Positions 25,911-39,740 of a stretch of DNA of 64,000 nt are shown here, in pieces (the stretch's first letter is position 1; each line of letters starts with the position of its first letter). The position numbers and the translations under genes were made by a program. This stretch comes from Temnopleurus reevesii (taxonomy: Eukaryota > Echinodermata > Echinoidea > Temnopleuroida > Temnopleuridae), in NCBI GenBank assembly GCA_036244855.1, contig BQKZ01000667.1:1-64000 (forward strand), written 5' to 3'. The notes beneath the pieces were generated by a model. It ran no database searches and had not been told where the DNA came from. It was given only the letters and a program-made list of their open reading frames with translations.

Positions 25911-28360
25911 CATCAGGACTTATCGTAGGAATTGCTTTTCGGCATTTTCTTCCTTTTCCTCTTGTGTTGGTACTTTGTGGTTCTTGTTATCCATCACAAC
26001 TGGAGCATTTTTTGGAGTAGCTTAGCTTTGAAGCCTGCTCTCCTCGAAAGCATCCCTATCTAGCGCATGTTTTTTTATATTTACAAAATAGGATGCTTTC
26101 TTCTTAACTTTTATTTCATTGGTTTAATTACAGAACTTTTTTGCAATGGTGTTCATTTTAATGTTTTGCTTTTGATTTGAAATAAGACTTCTTATGGGGG
26201 CAGAGTCATCTTTTTATAGGGATATTGCATGCATTCTATGATATCTGCCAGTTAAATTTCTTTTTCTGAGTAAGCGAAAAAATATATATTCTTGGTGTGC
26301 TAAAATACAGATCGATCTTAGGAACACATTAAAGCAGCTAACAGGTTTACATAACTTACAAATGAATTGTCAATGACAATTTTTTTGTTCCAGAAGTGAA
26401 ATTGAACCTGGCTGAATGCTGAAATGTTATTTTATTCTATTTACACTCATAACTTGTTCATTCTTTAGAATGAATATTCTGCTTTGTTGATTTATAGCCA
26501 TCATATGGAGTGTAAACATTGTTTTAATCTTCATATCTTGTGCATACGTCATACAGCCACATGGCACTGTGCGGTCGTCATATTTCATTTTCATATTATT
26601 TGAGCCTCTCTACTTGCAGTTATGTTGTCTGTCATATGGTAGTTGCCCCCTCTTAAATCTTTATAGGCATGTTTCCAGAACATGAAGGTTCTTATAGTCA
26701 TGTTACCTTATGGTAAAACAGGTTCTTATCTCCCGAAATCCTATCTTGCGTCAATGGGATTACAAATAGAGTTTGATTTATGGAGCTTTGTCAAGTGTCT
26801 TTTGTGATTTCTAAATATAATGGAAACTTTCATAATATACATTTGGATGAACAACATAGAGGTATTTGCCCATTGATGTGACGGGATCGAGTGCACTTTA
26901 TCGCTAAAGCTAGATGTATTGGGATATTTGAATGGCCAGTTCGTGCACGAATTTGCTCACATATTCGTAATACATTGTTGGATGATGACTACATCATTCT
27001 TTCTTTCTATATCTCTGAAATGTAAATAGCACTTAGCTTTTAAAGGATATCTGAGGTGAATTGTATTGCAAAATTGCATGAAACTAACCACACCATTCTT
27101 TTCATCCTACATGAAATTGGTTGCTAGTTTAAGTTTATGATTGACGGAAATTTGCAGAATTGAAGTTAAGTTTTGTATGAGGTTTTTTTAATGTGTTTAG
27201 ATTTTTTTATGCATTGTAGTCAGCCTTTCCCCAAAACATCAATTGGTGAATGATTGTAATTAACAATTTACCGCATATAGATCCACAGTGAAATCCGTCT
27301 TGCCCGACAACATATTTTCTTGAACTCGCATGTGATAAATTTACATTTTTTTTTGTCAAGAAAGTTTAGACAATTTTATTTTACTGATTTGCAGGTTCCA
27401 TTGATTTTCAGCTCATACATGCACAGAAACTATGTGGTTCTGGGCTGCGGCAGCAATCTATTATCTTTGAACTAATTTCACAGTTTTTGTGGTAAAGCTT
27501 TCGTGGAATTATCTCTTTTTTGGTAATTTAGTCTTTTTTAAACTTCATTGACACAAGTGGTCAAAATTCTGTTCCTATAATATTCTGTTTTTTGAAAAGT
27601 AGTATATATGTGAGTTCCCGTAAATTGTACGTCTGGCTCCAAACAGGCAATGTTGTATTTGTTATTCATCGGTTTTGTCTATTCAATTTAAAAAAAAAGC
27701 AACTATTTACAGTTTCAAAGTTCAACAATATTATTTGTTATGACTTATCATTACAAAAAAAAGGTTAATCCCCCTCATAAAAATACACAACCTATGACCT
27801 GTTTTCCATCTTGTTCAATCATAAATTGTCATTATTTTCCTTCAGAGCATTGGTTATTATCAGCATTCAAAATTCATCTGTAATATCCATATAACTATAA
27901 TTCCATGTCATGGATGGCTTTAATAAATCTTTGCTTGTAGAAATAGGATCACTTCCACATATGAAATGCAATGGTGTATTCACGTACGATCAGAGATGAT
28001 GATAAGAAGGTATATATATATCCCCCTGATGAACGGTAAATCCCACACATCCGTTTCGATCCCTTTTGAGTTGCGCTCTCTCATTAAGTTTCATCAGGGT
28101 ATCAAAGGATCAGAGATGAATGTTCCAATTCATTTCTTCACTTATTGGTGATTAGTTGCAGAGTTGTGAGCATCCCTGAAAGCCTAGTTGCTTATGACTG
28201 CTCCAGACAGTATCGCATGATGATACATCCAGGTTCTGATGGTAAAGGAAATGCTTTACTCGTATCAACCCACAAGAAGAAAGACATATTTTTGTTGTAT
28301 TTCTCCAAAAGTGAATATATTATGTGAATTTCCATCATGGAATCTTGAATGTCAGATTTT
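25911..28360. other. Gene-free AT-rich DNA
   Basis: No exon, repeat family or regulatory cluster recognised. Confidence 0.55.
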
Positions 28361-29167
28361 TATGCCTCCGCCACCGTAAGGTGGTGCCGGAGGCATTATG
28401 TTTTCGGGTTGTCCGTCCATCCGTCCGTGCGTCCGTGCGTCCGTCCGGACCTTGTTACCGCGATAAGTTCAGAACCGCTGGACGGATTTTGACCAAACTT
28501 GGCTGAAGCATGTATAAGTATGTGAGGATGAACTGATTAGATTTTGGGTTCAATGGGTCAAAGGTCAAAGGTCACAGGACCAAAAAACTTGTAAAAAATC
28601 ACCCAAAATAGCTTGTTACCGCAATAAGTTCGGAACTGCTGTACAGATTTTGACCAAACTTGGCTGAAGTATTTATAAGCATGTGAGGATGAACTGATTA
28701 GATTTTGGGTTAAATGGGTCAAAGGTCAAAGGTCACAGGACCAAAAAACTTGTAAAAAATCACCCAAAATAGCTTGTTACCGCAATAAGTTCAGAACTAT
28801 TGTACAGATTTTGACCAAACTTGGCTCAAGTATGTATAAGCATGTGAGGATGAACTGATTAGATTTTGGATTCAGTGGGTCAAAGGTCAAAGGTCACCGG
28901 GCAGAAAAACTTGTACAAAATCACCTGATAAAACTCATTATTGTTATAACTTATAACAGAAAAATTGAACCAATTTCTTTCAAACTTACAGTGTGTAGCT
29001 CAATTATGTATAAGCCTGTGGAGGGTCAAAGGTCGTAGTGACCAAAATTTGTAAAATGTTTTTGATTTCTGATGGCATGGAAGAAACAAACTGTACATAT
29101 CTCTCTGATTGCGTGATGGCGGAGGCATAAATTTCGACCGTGCGCGGTCGAGGATTCATCTAGTTAT
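28361..29167 (+). mobile_element. Tandem-repeat-bearing transposon, TATGCCTCCGCC family
   Basis: TATGCCTCCGCC at 28361 is complementary to GGCGGAGGCATA at 29118-29129. The left end also folds on itself (28362-28397). The right end carries a hairpin TCGACCG-TGCG-CGGTCGA (29134-29151) and probably finishes near CATCTAGTT. After a TCCG-rich block come three 161-bp tandem units starting at 28451, 28612 and 28773, then a degenerate fourth from about 28934. Each of the three units contains GGGTCA, AGGTCA and AGGTCA each spaced by one base. I associate this repeat type with marine invertebrate genomes. It has no transposase. Confidence 0.75.
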
Positions 29168-29384
29168 GAATATATATTAGGATAGGTCATTTTAATTTTA
29201 ATTTGCATGAATTATTGTGTAACAGTAATGTAGATTTTGTCTTTTGATTTGTAAGGATTAACATTTAAATGCAGTGTGCATCCATTTATACCATTATTTT
29301 GTTGCAGTTTCAAAAATGCTATATGTAAATAATCTAGTCACTGTTTTTCACAAACATATGTATGTCTCATTTTTATACCCAATA

Positions 29385-29760
29385 TTTTCTTCTTTCTCTG
29401 CTCCCCTTCTCCTCCCCCCCCCAAAAAAAAATAATTATCTCCCCTCTGACTACTATACCTATTCATCTCCACTCCGTCTCCCCCTCCGTCTCCCCCTCCC
29501 TCCCTTAAAATTTCTACCCATTTCCTCTGTTACTCTCTACCTATCTCTCTCCACGTCACTTTTCCTTCTCTTTTTTGTCTCTCTATCTCTGTCCACCTAT
29601 ATGGAAAAAATCCTCTCCCCTCTGCCCACCATACCCATCCATCCCCCTCTATCTCTCCCTCCCTCCCTTCGACTCTGTACCCCTTTCCACTGTTTCCATT
29701 TCCCGATCTCTCTATCCGCATCGCTTCTTTTTTTGTCTCTCTATCTCCTCCCCCTTCTAT
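29385..29760 (+). repeat. Pyrimidine-rich tract
   Basis: CTCTCTAC/CTCCCCCTCC-type DNA with an internal tandem CCGTCTCCCCCT pair. A 162-codon + frame beginning at 29274 and a minus-strand Arg/Glu/Gly-rich frame cross it and are compositional. Confidence 0.8.
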
Positions 29761-30451
29761 GATTGTTTGTGACATTGATGTATAGGGCATTTCAAGTTAC
29801 TGGAGCCGAGGTGTTGGGGCGGAATTAAAGGGTACCAGTCTGAGTCGACTCTAATTAACTCATAAAAGATTCATTGAAATTATGCTTCATTATCATCACG
29901 TAGTATACTGAAGGGTTCGATCTTTAGAAAAATATGCAATTATCTAAATCAACATTTCAGCAGGAATATTAGAAATTATTTCTGCTTTTTAAATTGTCTT
30001 TCCATGATTTTTTACATTTACACTCGGGGAACACTTTTTTTCAAATCAACTGTTTCACTTCCTATGGGTTCACTTGTAAGGATGTGAATCAGAGCGAGAG
30101 ACAGCGTTGAAATCACCCATGTATGAAAATGATTACAGTGTGTACAATGCATGCTAATAAGTTTTTTCTTGTCTTGGTTCAATCAGTATACTCATATAAC
30201 TGTACTCTGCTGATTTTCTTTTGTTTTATCTTGGATATTTCCATGAATAAAAAATAGCATATGCAGTGCAAATCTAATAGTGTTCCCTGCATACTTTTTT
30301 TGCATAGTGTATTCCACTTCTCTATGATATACATTTCTGTTGATGTATTGTAATAAAGAATAGATAGTTGCTCAGAGTACAGGTTCAAGTCTAATTAATC
30401 TGTTGAACAATTACTTCTCCATCATTACTGTACGCATGAAATGGTCTATTT

Positions 30452-30868
30452 TTAACCCTTTCAGGACGATAGAACACGTTTTGTGTTTTGGTCCAATAAC
30501 TTTTGATGTAGTGCTCTAAAAAATATACCTGATGTATGAGCAGAAAGAGAAAAAAATCAACACTAGATCTGACCATTTTTATTCTACCACCATTTGTCAA
30601 TGGATGCAGAGAATTTTTAAAATGAAAATAATCACTAAAATGGTCATTAATCTTTAGATTGGCAATGCAGAAATCATTTGAAAATCACCATTTTCCACAC
30701 AAATTGGCAACTTTTTAACTCACTTGTTGACAACATAGATACCATATGGTAACATAATTTTTAATTAGAACATTCTAAAAAGGGAATTTAAAATTTTACT
30801 GTTGCCAATTTAGGAAAGGTATAGTGATTGAATTTGTTGTAAAATAATTCCTGTCCTGAATGGGTTAA
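30452..30868 (+). mobile_element. piggyBac-like MITE with TTAA target sites
   Basis: TTAA (30452-30455) is followed by CCCTTTCAGGAC, and the other end is GTCCTGAATGGG followed by TTAA (30865-30868). TTAA duplication plus inverted termini starting CCC is the signature of the piggyBac superfamily. The 409-bp interior is AT-rich and has no transposase frame, so this is a non-autonomous copy. Confidence 0.75.
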
Positions 30869-33307
30869 CACGGTAAGCTCTCTGATCCAATTTTCTCTGT
30901 GTGCACAAGGACAAAAGATTTGATAAAAAGATAATTTCCTGTAATTAATCATAATGGTTGTAAATTTCCTGCCTCAGTATTTTGAAAATGCAAACTGACA
31001 AAGCTACTTAACAAGTTATTGAGGGGACTATATTTAGCTTTATTTACTTTTTTATGGCTCCTTTGAGCATATACGATGATTAAATGAAATGGTTTAAAAA
31101 TATGTGCATTTTTATTACTGGAAGATAATATGCTCAAAGTTAGTATAAATGCTGGTGTATTTGATGCCATTGTTAAAGTAAAATCTTACTTTAAAGCCAA
31201 TTGCCAGAAAAAGCTCTGTGTCACTTTCAAATAAAATATTTCCAACTCGCCCCCCCCCCCCCTCTCATTTTCTCGTGTTCTCTTATCATCCTCCTACTCT
31301 TTTCTCCCTCTTAGATATCTTACTACTGCTCTTCATTCTTCTTTTTCCATTAATTCATTTTCCAAACTTTCAAAATTGGCCTGAATATTTTTGTGTATCA
31401 TCTTCCTTTTCCAAATAGCAATAGAAGATGGAGATGCTAATAGTTCTAGTGACCAATGATTTCCCAATGGCATGGAGGAACTGTGCTGCCTTTAGCCATA
31501 GAGGGGGTGATTCCTTTATCACTGAACTTCATGTTTTATGATTAGTTTTTTTCAGATTGAGAACTATTATTTTTAACACTCATTGAGCAGTCTCTATGGG
31601 CCAGGGGAGGGAGGGGAGTCATACTTCTTTTGAAAATATATGATGTAGATCTTTAATCATGATAGAAGTGATTCATATTAAACCATAAAGTTTAGCTACC
31701 TGAATGGGTCAACATCAATTAATAAAGAAAGATCATTCAATTCTTTGTGAAATAAACATGTCATCTTACTTAGAGATATTGATAAGGAATATTTACAGGC
31801 TGTATGAGACGTGATTTTAATGAAATTATTTGTTACTATGTCCACTTGCTGGTTTCGTAATGGGAGCATGGGGCGTAATTTAGTTGATCTAATAGTTTGC
31901 ATGTTTTTATTAATTCAACCCTTGATTCTTGACCCTAGAATCTATCATATACAGACACATTGAATATGCAAAAATGGCAACCTTTCCAGGAAATGATGGA
32001 TATGTAGGTGCGTTTTATTTCATTCAAAGTTGAGTGTCCTGAAAATGTATGTATGTGCATGTACATTGGACTTCTTCTAGTACCCTAGCACTGTAAGAGA
32101 TGAGAAAAATGAATATAATGTTCTTGCCAATAGATGGCTCACTTCCATGGTATGCAAAGAGGTGGGCAGAAGGGATATGGCAACATGATTGTGTAGAATC
32201 CTGTTCTGAATCAACAAGATTAAAAGGGTGGTCAACCATGAAAGGATAGTAAAAGTGATAGGTTTGAGAGAAAATAAGAGAAATTGGAATGAGAGGATAA
32301 TTGAATGTACCAAAACTGAAATCTAGGTGAGGAAATTGAAGAAATTTTTCTTGAAGATTTTTATTATTTTCTCCCTTGAGACGAGAAACCTGTTTATTGA
32401 AATACTTTTACTCACCATAAGAATATAAATATGATTAGAACATTTAGGTTGAATACGAAATGGCTGAATATGAATGAACAACTCCATCTGAGTAAAATTG
32501 CAAATTCTTGTTTACTACATGTAGATCTCATGATGTTAAAAAGTCACAATTTCTTTTTGTATCGGACTATTGGAAAGTTTGATTATTAATGCAATGTAAT
32601 TAAACATATAATGAAAGAGAACACCATTTCTGGGTTATTGAAATATGAAAGCCCAAAACTTTGATATTACCTTATCAGCCTGTCATTGTGTTGCCTGTAT
32701 GTAATGAATCATGCCATTATAATAAATTCACAAATTTACTTCAGAATTCAGAGTAATGATGCAAGAAATATGAATGGTCCTGCATTGTACAAAAATATAT
32801 TTCATTGATTCTCTTCCACTTGATATAATTGAATTTGATTGAGAGAGAATAGAAATCGAGTGCATCTTCATCCAACACCTCCAGAATGATATGAGAAGTC
32901 AAAGTATTTTTCAAGGTCTCCATCTTTATGGTCACAACAACCGAAATTGAATTATCTGCCTGATCCAAAGGGGAGTAGAGTGGAAGTGTTTCAATAACAA
33001 CCCCATCATCTCAAAGGTTATAGAAGAAGAGCTGCATTCCGATGCCTCACTACTTGTGTAGTATGCATGAGGGGGATATCGTCTAAAATGTCTTTTTTCC
33101 TCCCCCGCAATTTCCTTGATCTAGATTACGACCCCAGCCTGGCTCACATTAGTGTTGCTTCCCCTAGTGCTTGGCCACATTTTGGGCAGCTGTTGAACAT
33201 GATAATTCACATACTGCTCGCAATTTGCAGCATCTTTTGCTGCTACTGTTGTTAAGACCATTGTTTTGATTCAGATGGTTAGGGTTATGATTTTGATAAT
33301 GAAAACA
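30869..33307. other. Gene-free AT-rich DNA
   Basis: Nothing recognised apart from the pyrimidine tract at 31245-31420. Confidence 0.55.
31245..31420 (+). repeat. Pyrimidine-rich tract
   Basis: Begins with a C run at about 31251 and continues TC-rich. Confidence 0.65.
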
Positions 33308-33488
33308 CAGAGCTGCCAACAGTTCTGAAATATGCATGAGATGTATATTTATCTGAATTCAAAGCTTTCATTATAAGTTAATGGCTGGGAGTATGGTTAT
33401 TGTTAAGTTTGCTCCCACTTTTTCAGCTGTTGGTTATTCACATTCAAATTTTTACTTTATGCATATTCTGGAATAGTTGGCATTTCTG
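33308..33488 (+). mobile_element. Short inverted-repeat transposon, family B copy 2
   Basis: The ends are CAGAGCTGCCAAC and GTTGGCATTTCTG, with subterminal AAATATGCATGAGATG and TATGCATATTCTGGAATA. The interior shares GAATTCAAAGCTTTCATTA and TTTTTCAGCTG with the copy at 23967. About 181 bp. Confidence 0.75.
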
Positions 33489-34670
33489 CAGAGTGTTTAT
33501 ATTGAAATTAAACCCACCCATGATTTGATGTGGATCTTTGTAAAGCATGTCATCTGTCATTTTCCCATTTTGCACTTGAACACAACACCTTTCCTTCTAC
33601 AAAAGATCCCCATTTCTTAGTATCCCACTTAGCAACTGGAATAAAATTTTCTGCAACATTCAGGTTATTATGGTTCGAGTTTCAATGCAGAAATGGGTGG
33701 GGGAGGGGGAGGAAGCATAAGAGACATAGACATAGGGCTGATGTGAATCGATACAAAGAATTTCATGCTTTCACGACTTAGAATAATAGCCAGATGCTAT
33801 TATTCTTCGTTATGAGCCCACAAAATTATTTTAATTTTAAATCCTGGGTGCGTGGGTGTATTGGCCAACCTTAAGTCAAAATTGTCCCTTGCTTGTGAAA
33901 GGAGTACTTCATTGAATAGATATAATTTATTATTTTTGGAACATTGTTATGTAAATAATAGCATTGTTTAAATTATTCATTTGTCCCCTTGTACTAATGT
34001 CATTAGCTGGAAATAACAAGTAAGCTCGTTCTTTGATGGAGGGGTATGTCATTATAACAGAAAACAGAACACTCGCAAACAGGTGCGATGGATTATAGTA
34101 TTCTTTTCTTCTGAACTTATCAATGTTATCTATTTATCTCCATACCCCTTTGCCATATGTAACATAATAGAAACGTGGAAAGGATATCGTAACAGTTGGC
34201 AGCTTTACATACATGATAGATAATACCCTTTTCAATCTTTTCTAAGTTTTATCTACAGTAGATGTGGACACAGTGAATCCCAATCGAATCCACAGTTGGA
34301 GAATAATTCTCCTCAATGTTGCCAAATAGATGTACAGATTATGGTACAGATTCTGATTTTTCCAACAAACAACTTTATCCGCCCGAAAATAATACAAAAT
34401 TGGTCTCGTCCCCATTTGTCCTTATTTACACGGATCTTTTCTGCAGCATAATCAATCCCATTCTTCATTCTTGTACTAATGACTCTCCAAAGGTCAACTC
34501 CCTCATTAACTCCATCACAGGATACCATGTATTTTGACACACTCCTGCATTTCTATGGTGATGAAGAGAAAAAGATAGAGTTAATGATTAATCATGATTA
34601 CCACATCAGAGCATCTCGACCAGATTTGTTTGTATAATGACCTCTTTTGAGTTCGATGATTGTCTACTGT

Positions 34671-34757
34671 AAACTATTTCTCTTCTTGTTCTTTTGTTTC
34701 CTCTTTACTCTTATGTGTCTCTGTCTGCCTCTTCTCCTTGTCATTGCCAAAATTGTT

Positions 34758-34799
<42 letters not shown>

Positions 34800-34800
34800 G

Positions 34801-34857
<57 letters not shown>

Positions 34858-34877
34858 TCATCATCATCATCATCACT

Positions 34878-34908
<31 letters not shown>

Positions 34909-35400
34909 TCATCATCATCATCGTCATTATCATCAATACCAATATTCTCATTTTTGTTTCTCATTGTTTTGTTTCTTCCTATTTATATCTTCTGTTCTCC
35001 CTTTTTGTTGTGTATCTTCTTTTCATCATTTTGCATTCTTTCTCTACCCTTCCTATCCTCTTCACCTTTTTTTCTTTCTGTTATTCCTCTTATAATTTTG
35101 TTTGTTTATTCATTTCTTCTTCTCCTCCTTATTTTTCTTCTTCTTGACAGTTTTCATGATCATCATGTAGTTTTTTTTACCCATTCCTCCTGTTTTATCC
35201 CCCCCCCCCTCTTCCTCTTTTTCTTTAGATCCATTTTATTCCAACATTCTCTTTTATTCTCCTTTGTTCACTTCTTCCGTGCTTTCACACCATCTCATCT
35301 TCTTTCTCAGTTTTCCCCTTCTCTCATCTTTGCCTGTTTTTCTCAAGGATTGATGCTGTTTCAATTTAGAGTAAGAGCTGTCGTATGGACCTCTGACATT
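34671..35400 (+). repeat. (ATC)n microsatellite and pyrimidine-rich flanks
   Basis: ATC triplets run from about 34757 to 34935 with a few AAAATC and GTC interruptions; TTC/CTT-rich DNA lies on both sides. Long Ser-, His-, Ile-, Asp- and Met-rich frames in nearly all readings are artefacts of the triplet repeat. Confidence 0.95.
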
Positions 35401-35998
35401 TTCTTCTGGTAATTTGTTTGGGATCCTCTGCAGAGGATATCAGATAAACTCCACTTCTCTATTTGTAGAGTAGCTTTTTCATCAAATCAATCACACTTCT
35501 AAACACTATTTTTAAATTCAGGAAGTATTGCTAGTTCTGGATGGACCCATAATGTTGGCATTTGCGGGAAGGATGGCTGTGTTTGTTTGCGATCTGGAGT
35601 TCTTTATGACATATTCTGACATTGAGCAGGTGCACAATTTTACCATAGAATGACAACAAGCTTGTGAGAAATAATTATATCATCAGAGATTTTTTTTTCT
35701 CCAATCTTGTTTTTCAGGAGGCTCTATGGCTAATTAAAACAATGTCTTTCTCCTTCAACAGAAATACATTGTCACAAGTATAAAATATTAATTCATGCTA
35801 AAAAATTGCAACATTTTAGCTGAAGGATTTAAAAAAAAATAACAGAGTGCAACATTTCAAATTAAAGTAGATAATTATTATTTTATTGATTCTGTTGATG
35901 AAGCATTTCATGGTTTCAGCAAATTTGCCAAGTGGTTTGCTGAAACTATCGAAATGGATTGCAACTTATTAAATATGAAGGGTAAAGAATGGTGAATA

Positions 35999-36040
35999 GA
36001 GATTGAGAGAGAGAGAGAGGGGGGAGAGAGATGGGGGGGT
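35999..36040 (+). repeat. (GA)n / G-rich tract
   Basis: GAGAGAGAGAG followed by GGGGGGAGAGAG, a purine-rich run on the + strand. Confidence 0.8.
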
Positions 36041-36561
36041 TAGACTAGAATGATTAACATTTACTTGTGGATTATACACAGGAAACGATGCAATGGCTTA
36101 ATCTTTGCAAAATACAAAGACTCTTAGCTGTTTTTTAAAAGGAATTTCCTATTTGTATTTGCTTCAGTAAATGCGACCATTCTGCCTTAAAGTAATCACA
36201 TGCCGTCAACATTACAGCCCAAGCTCAAAGTGCTGATCAGTTAAAGAGTACATTTTAGTATGAGGGAGACTGAAAGCTTCCAAAAAAAAGAAGCTTAAAT
36301 TTGTTAGCGAAGAAACGATGCTCACAGCACACTTTGCAATTTTGATTGTATTACTCTCCTACGTAATCTAAGGCCTTTTAAACATGATGGTGGGCAGTTT
36401 GAGTGGGGTTGGAGAGGGGTTTTAGCATCTATAATGGTGGAATAATTCAGTGGTATTATCCAATGAGTTAATAGATTGCTGTCCCAGTCAGGAATAGTGG
36501 GAATGGATTAGATTTATCAGGTTTTACATGAAAAGTGACAAATTCATTTTGAGGCTGATAT

Positions 36562-36630
36562 CAATAATAATGATACATGTGACGTACAAAGCGCCAAAAC
36601 CACTAAGATTTAGTGCTCAAGGTGCGCACA
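36562..36630 (-). mobile_element. SINE tail fragment (probable)
   Basis: An (AAT)n-like start (AATAATAATGATAC) is followed by AAAGCGCCAAAACCACTAAG and a GTGCTCAAGGTGCGC end. The arrangement matches the tail ends of the other SINEs here, but similarity is limited to about 70 bp. Confidence 0.4.
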
Positions 36631-39479
36631 AAAAAATGAGAGAGTGAAAAATAACAGAATTACATAGCATAAGAAAGGCATCAGACAACTAAATTACTAA
36701 ACAATATATAGTAAGAAGTGGAAAAGTATTAAAAATATGACAAATGAAATAATGATTAAGAGATTTAAAGGTTGATTTGTTTTTGTGGATTTACGCATTT
36801 ATCTCAGTGATGTTTCGAGGTTTTTTTTAATAATTCTATCCAAGCCTTTGTCTTTGCTTTCATGAAGTGGTATACAGATACAGGACTATGGCATTAAATT
36901 GATTATGTATTCTGAGGCAACAATCATAATAAAACATAATTATGCAAGGTGGTAAGCACTCATTCCAATAATATTTCAATGTCCCTGTTGCTATGCCAGG
37001 TTTTTATATCCATATGGCAATACCACATTTATTTGCATGGTCATAAAATCATAAAATGATTGACAATTTGCTTTGAAATGTTTTATATAGATTATAAATT
37101 TGGTAATTTGGTCATTGTTTATCAAAATTATTTGAATGTTTCTAAAAAACTTTATTTTTTCTCTCTCTTTTTCTCTTTCCTGTTATCTTATGGTGATGTC
37201 TTCTCCCAATGCCTCATCTTCCATCCATCTATCAATGCATCATTAATAATAACAGGTAAGTACTTCGTCAATTTAAGCTCAAAACTTTCATAAAATGAAG
37301 TTCCTTGACTCCACTTTCTGTGTTTTATCTATGATCGATTTGGAAAAGATTCAATTCAATGTATTGATCATAATGAGTATGGTCGAAGGTGCAAAATTGC
37401 AACATTTAAACTTATGATCGCATAAAATTTTATCGAAATTTGTCAATTTCTAAAGCTCAAGTTAGAATACTAAATGGAAGTGCAAGACTTTAATTGTGTA
37501 ATATGAATGGATAGATTAAAAAAAAATCAGTTCAACTGGGAACTCAATATTATACATTGAATAAATTTTGTTGCATCCACCTCTATATTAAAGATATTAT
37601 GCAAGTGTGTAAAAACAGTGTGTAAAAACAGTTTGATGATGATGCTCAAATCTTCATCTATAGATGCTGAAATTTCTAGCAATTGTGGTATGTTTACCTG
37701 ACCATTTTGTTTTGTCTGTGCCTCCAGTAGATTTATAACTTTTTTAAAACCACAATGTGCTCTTTTCACCCTCTGTCTTTTTTTCTCAATATTTTTTTTT
37801 CTCTTCCTATTGCTCTAGTGATTCTTTTTGTCCCGCATACAATTTCATGACGTTAACAAAAGATTCTACAAAATCATTATGTACATACACATATCATCAG
37901 TCACTGCAAACAAATTAGACAATGTCATAACAACAAACTAAACAGAAAAAGTTCTCTAATATTCAAGATTTTGAAACATTCATTTGCTGTCTAAAAAGTT
38001 ACCACAGGTCTGCGTGCTATGATGCTCATCAAAACATGACCATAGTTATATTGTTCGATTCAGTGTGTGTAAATAAATCTGCCAACATTTGAATACATGT
38101 ATACGACGAGACACGCCCCTTTGTATGGAATGAATGGGGGATTCTTTGTGAAACAGGGATAAAAGGAATATTGCTGAGAATATTAAGAAAGTATATGTGC
38201 AAACTTTATTGCACATTGTTTTCTACTATAAAATCTGTTATTTATATAAAAAAAAAGGGGGGCACAGGCTTTAGCTCCAAATATGAAGGCAATGGTGGGT
38301 TTTTTATGATCTCATTAATTTTTCTGAAAGGTGGTACTTATATTTCATGGGAGGCAAAATTATGTGAATCAATTGTACATACTCCCACTGGTAAGTGTAA
38401 AATGATAGCAAGCTATAAAGGAGTTGATAAATGCCAAATTTTACTGTCTTTACACCCTGATGTGTGGGTGGACAGAGCTGTAGGTATGTCGTGCACAATA
38501 CTCTGTAATTGTTTGTTTGTAAGAAGAAGTCACCGAACCAGAGCAGTTTGAATTCATCCCATTCTACAGCTCCGTTCTTCCCCCACCTTGTTTTGTATTC
38601 TATGTCTATGAGAAGAGTGACTTTTCTATGAGATCCTGCTTTCAGTCGAGGATATTGTCCTCGTTTTAATGAGATTCATTGCTACAGGCTCTCAAAAAGT
38701 TTTAGAATTTTCTCTTGCCAGTAGTGTCACCCCATCTTTTGAATGATGTCACAGGCCATTACCCATGGCAGAGGAATAAAAGGACTACATATTTCACTGT
38801 TCTGTGTGATTTCAACCAGTTGAAAGCTCTTTTTAAGTCATAGAGGAAATATGTCTAGTGGAAAGAAGTTTGTGTTCGGTTTAGTGAAATGAGCTTTGAG
38901 ACAACACTGGTATGAACAGGATATGCACTGCGCATGAACGGATTTGATTTAATTTTTTTATGCCAATATATCGTCAGACCTGTTATTTCATATATTGTTT
39001 ACTTCTGGTCTAGAGTTGTACAGAGGTCAGGAGAAGTCTGACTTTCAAGCCATAGGATACTTGGTTGGGCTATGATTACGTACAGGAAGACAGATGAACA
39101 CTTCTGATATCTACACCATTTCCTCTACCTCTACATGGTTGGACTCATTCAGATGAGATTTCTTGTTTGTCAGTTCATGGAATTGATATATCCATGGTCA
39201 GTTCCTTCGATTTACCATTATGACCCGGCTTTAATAAACTCTCTCCTCATAATCAATGTTGCAACGGCCAGGAAGTTCATCGAGCACACCCTTTGATATT
39301 AATTGTGAGATCATGAATGCAAGGATCAGTGTTAGTACCGTTAGCAGATGTGTGATTTAGTCTCTCCTATCCCTCCCTCAGCTGTAGTCGAGTGTCACTT
39401 TCCAGCATTGTATCGATTTTGTTTTTTTTACCAAACGTGAAAGGCGATCTACCCTCATATATCTCCCGTCAAGGATATT

Positions 39480-39740
39480 AACGCCGGTACACACAGGTAT
39501 ACATGCATGCGATACGTATACGATAACCGGGCAAGTGATAAACGGGAAGGAGAGACCCTTGAAACTTCCACATCGGGAAAAGCAAGTATTATTCAGCGAC
39601 TAGCTACTCTTGCTGTTTGTGCAAATTTGCAGGAGGGGCTCTCTGATAGTCGCGAGTCGGGCATCGCTCGTTTTGTTGCTTGTAGCGGCAGGCAAGCGTT
39701 CAACAGTTTGTGTGTTTAGGCCGAGAGAGACCGTGCTCAT
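39480..39740. other. GC/CpG-richer non-coding patch
   Basis: Contains several CpGs (CGCGAGTCGGGCATCGCTCG and neighbours) and a 70-codon + frame with no recognisable protein. It could be a 5' leader or regulatory module of a gene to the right; no splice signals are convincing. Confidence 0.25.

Larger units (their letters stand above)
35401..39479. other. Gene-free AT-rich DNA
   Basis: Holds the (GA)n tract and a SINE fragment. A 126-codon + frame at 38171 has no recognisable protein or splice context. A 13-mer GTGTGTAAAAACA occurs twice in tandem near 37606. Confidence 0.5.

Noticed and set aside
28324..28506. Frame with VRPSVRASVRPSG repeats
   Set aside because: Translation of the TCCG-rich block inside the 28361 transposon, not a gene.
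29274..29762. 162-codon Leu/Ser/Pro-rich frame
   Set aside because: Crosses a pyrimidine tract that is open in several frames.
34647..35412. Long Ser-, His-, Ile-, Asp- and Met-rich open frames on both strands
   Set aside because: All arise from the (ATC)n microsatellite and pyrimidine flanks; open in nearly every frame, so not coding.
38171..38551. 126-codon + strand frame
   Set aside because: No recognisable domain and no splice signals; consistent with chance.
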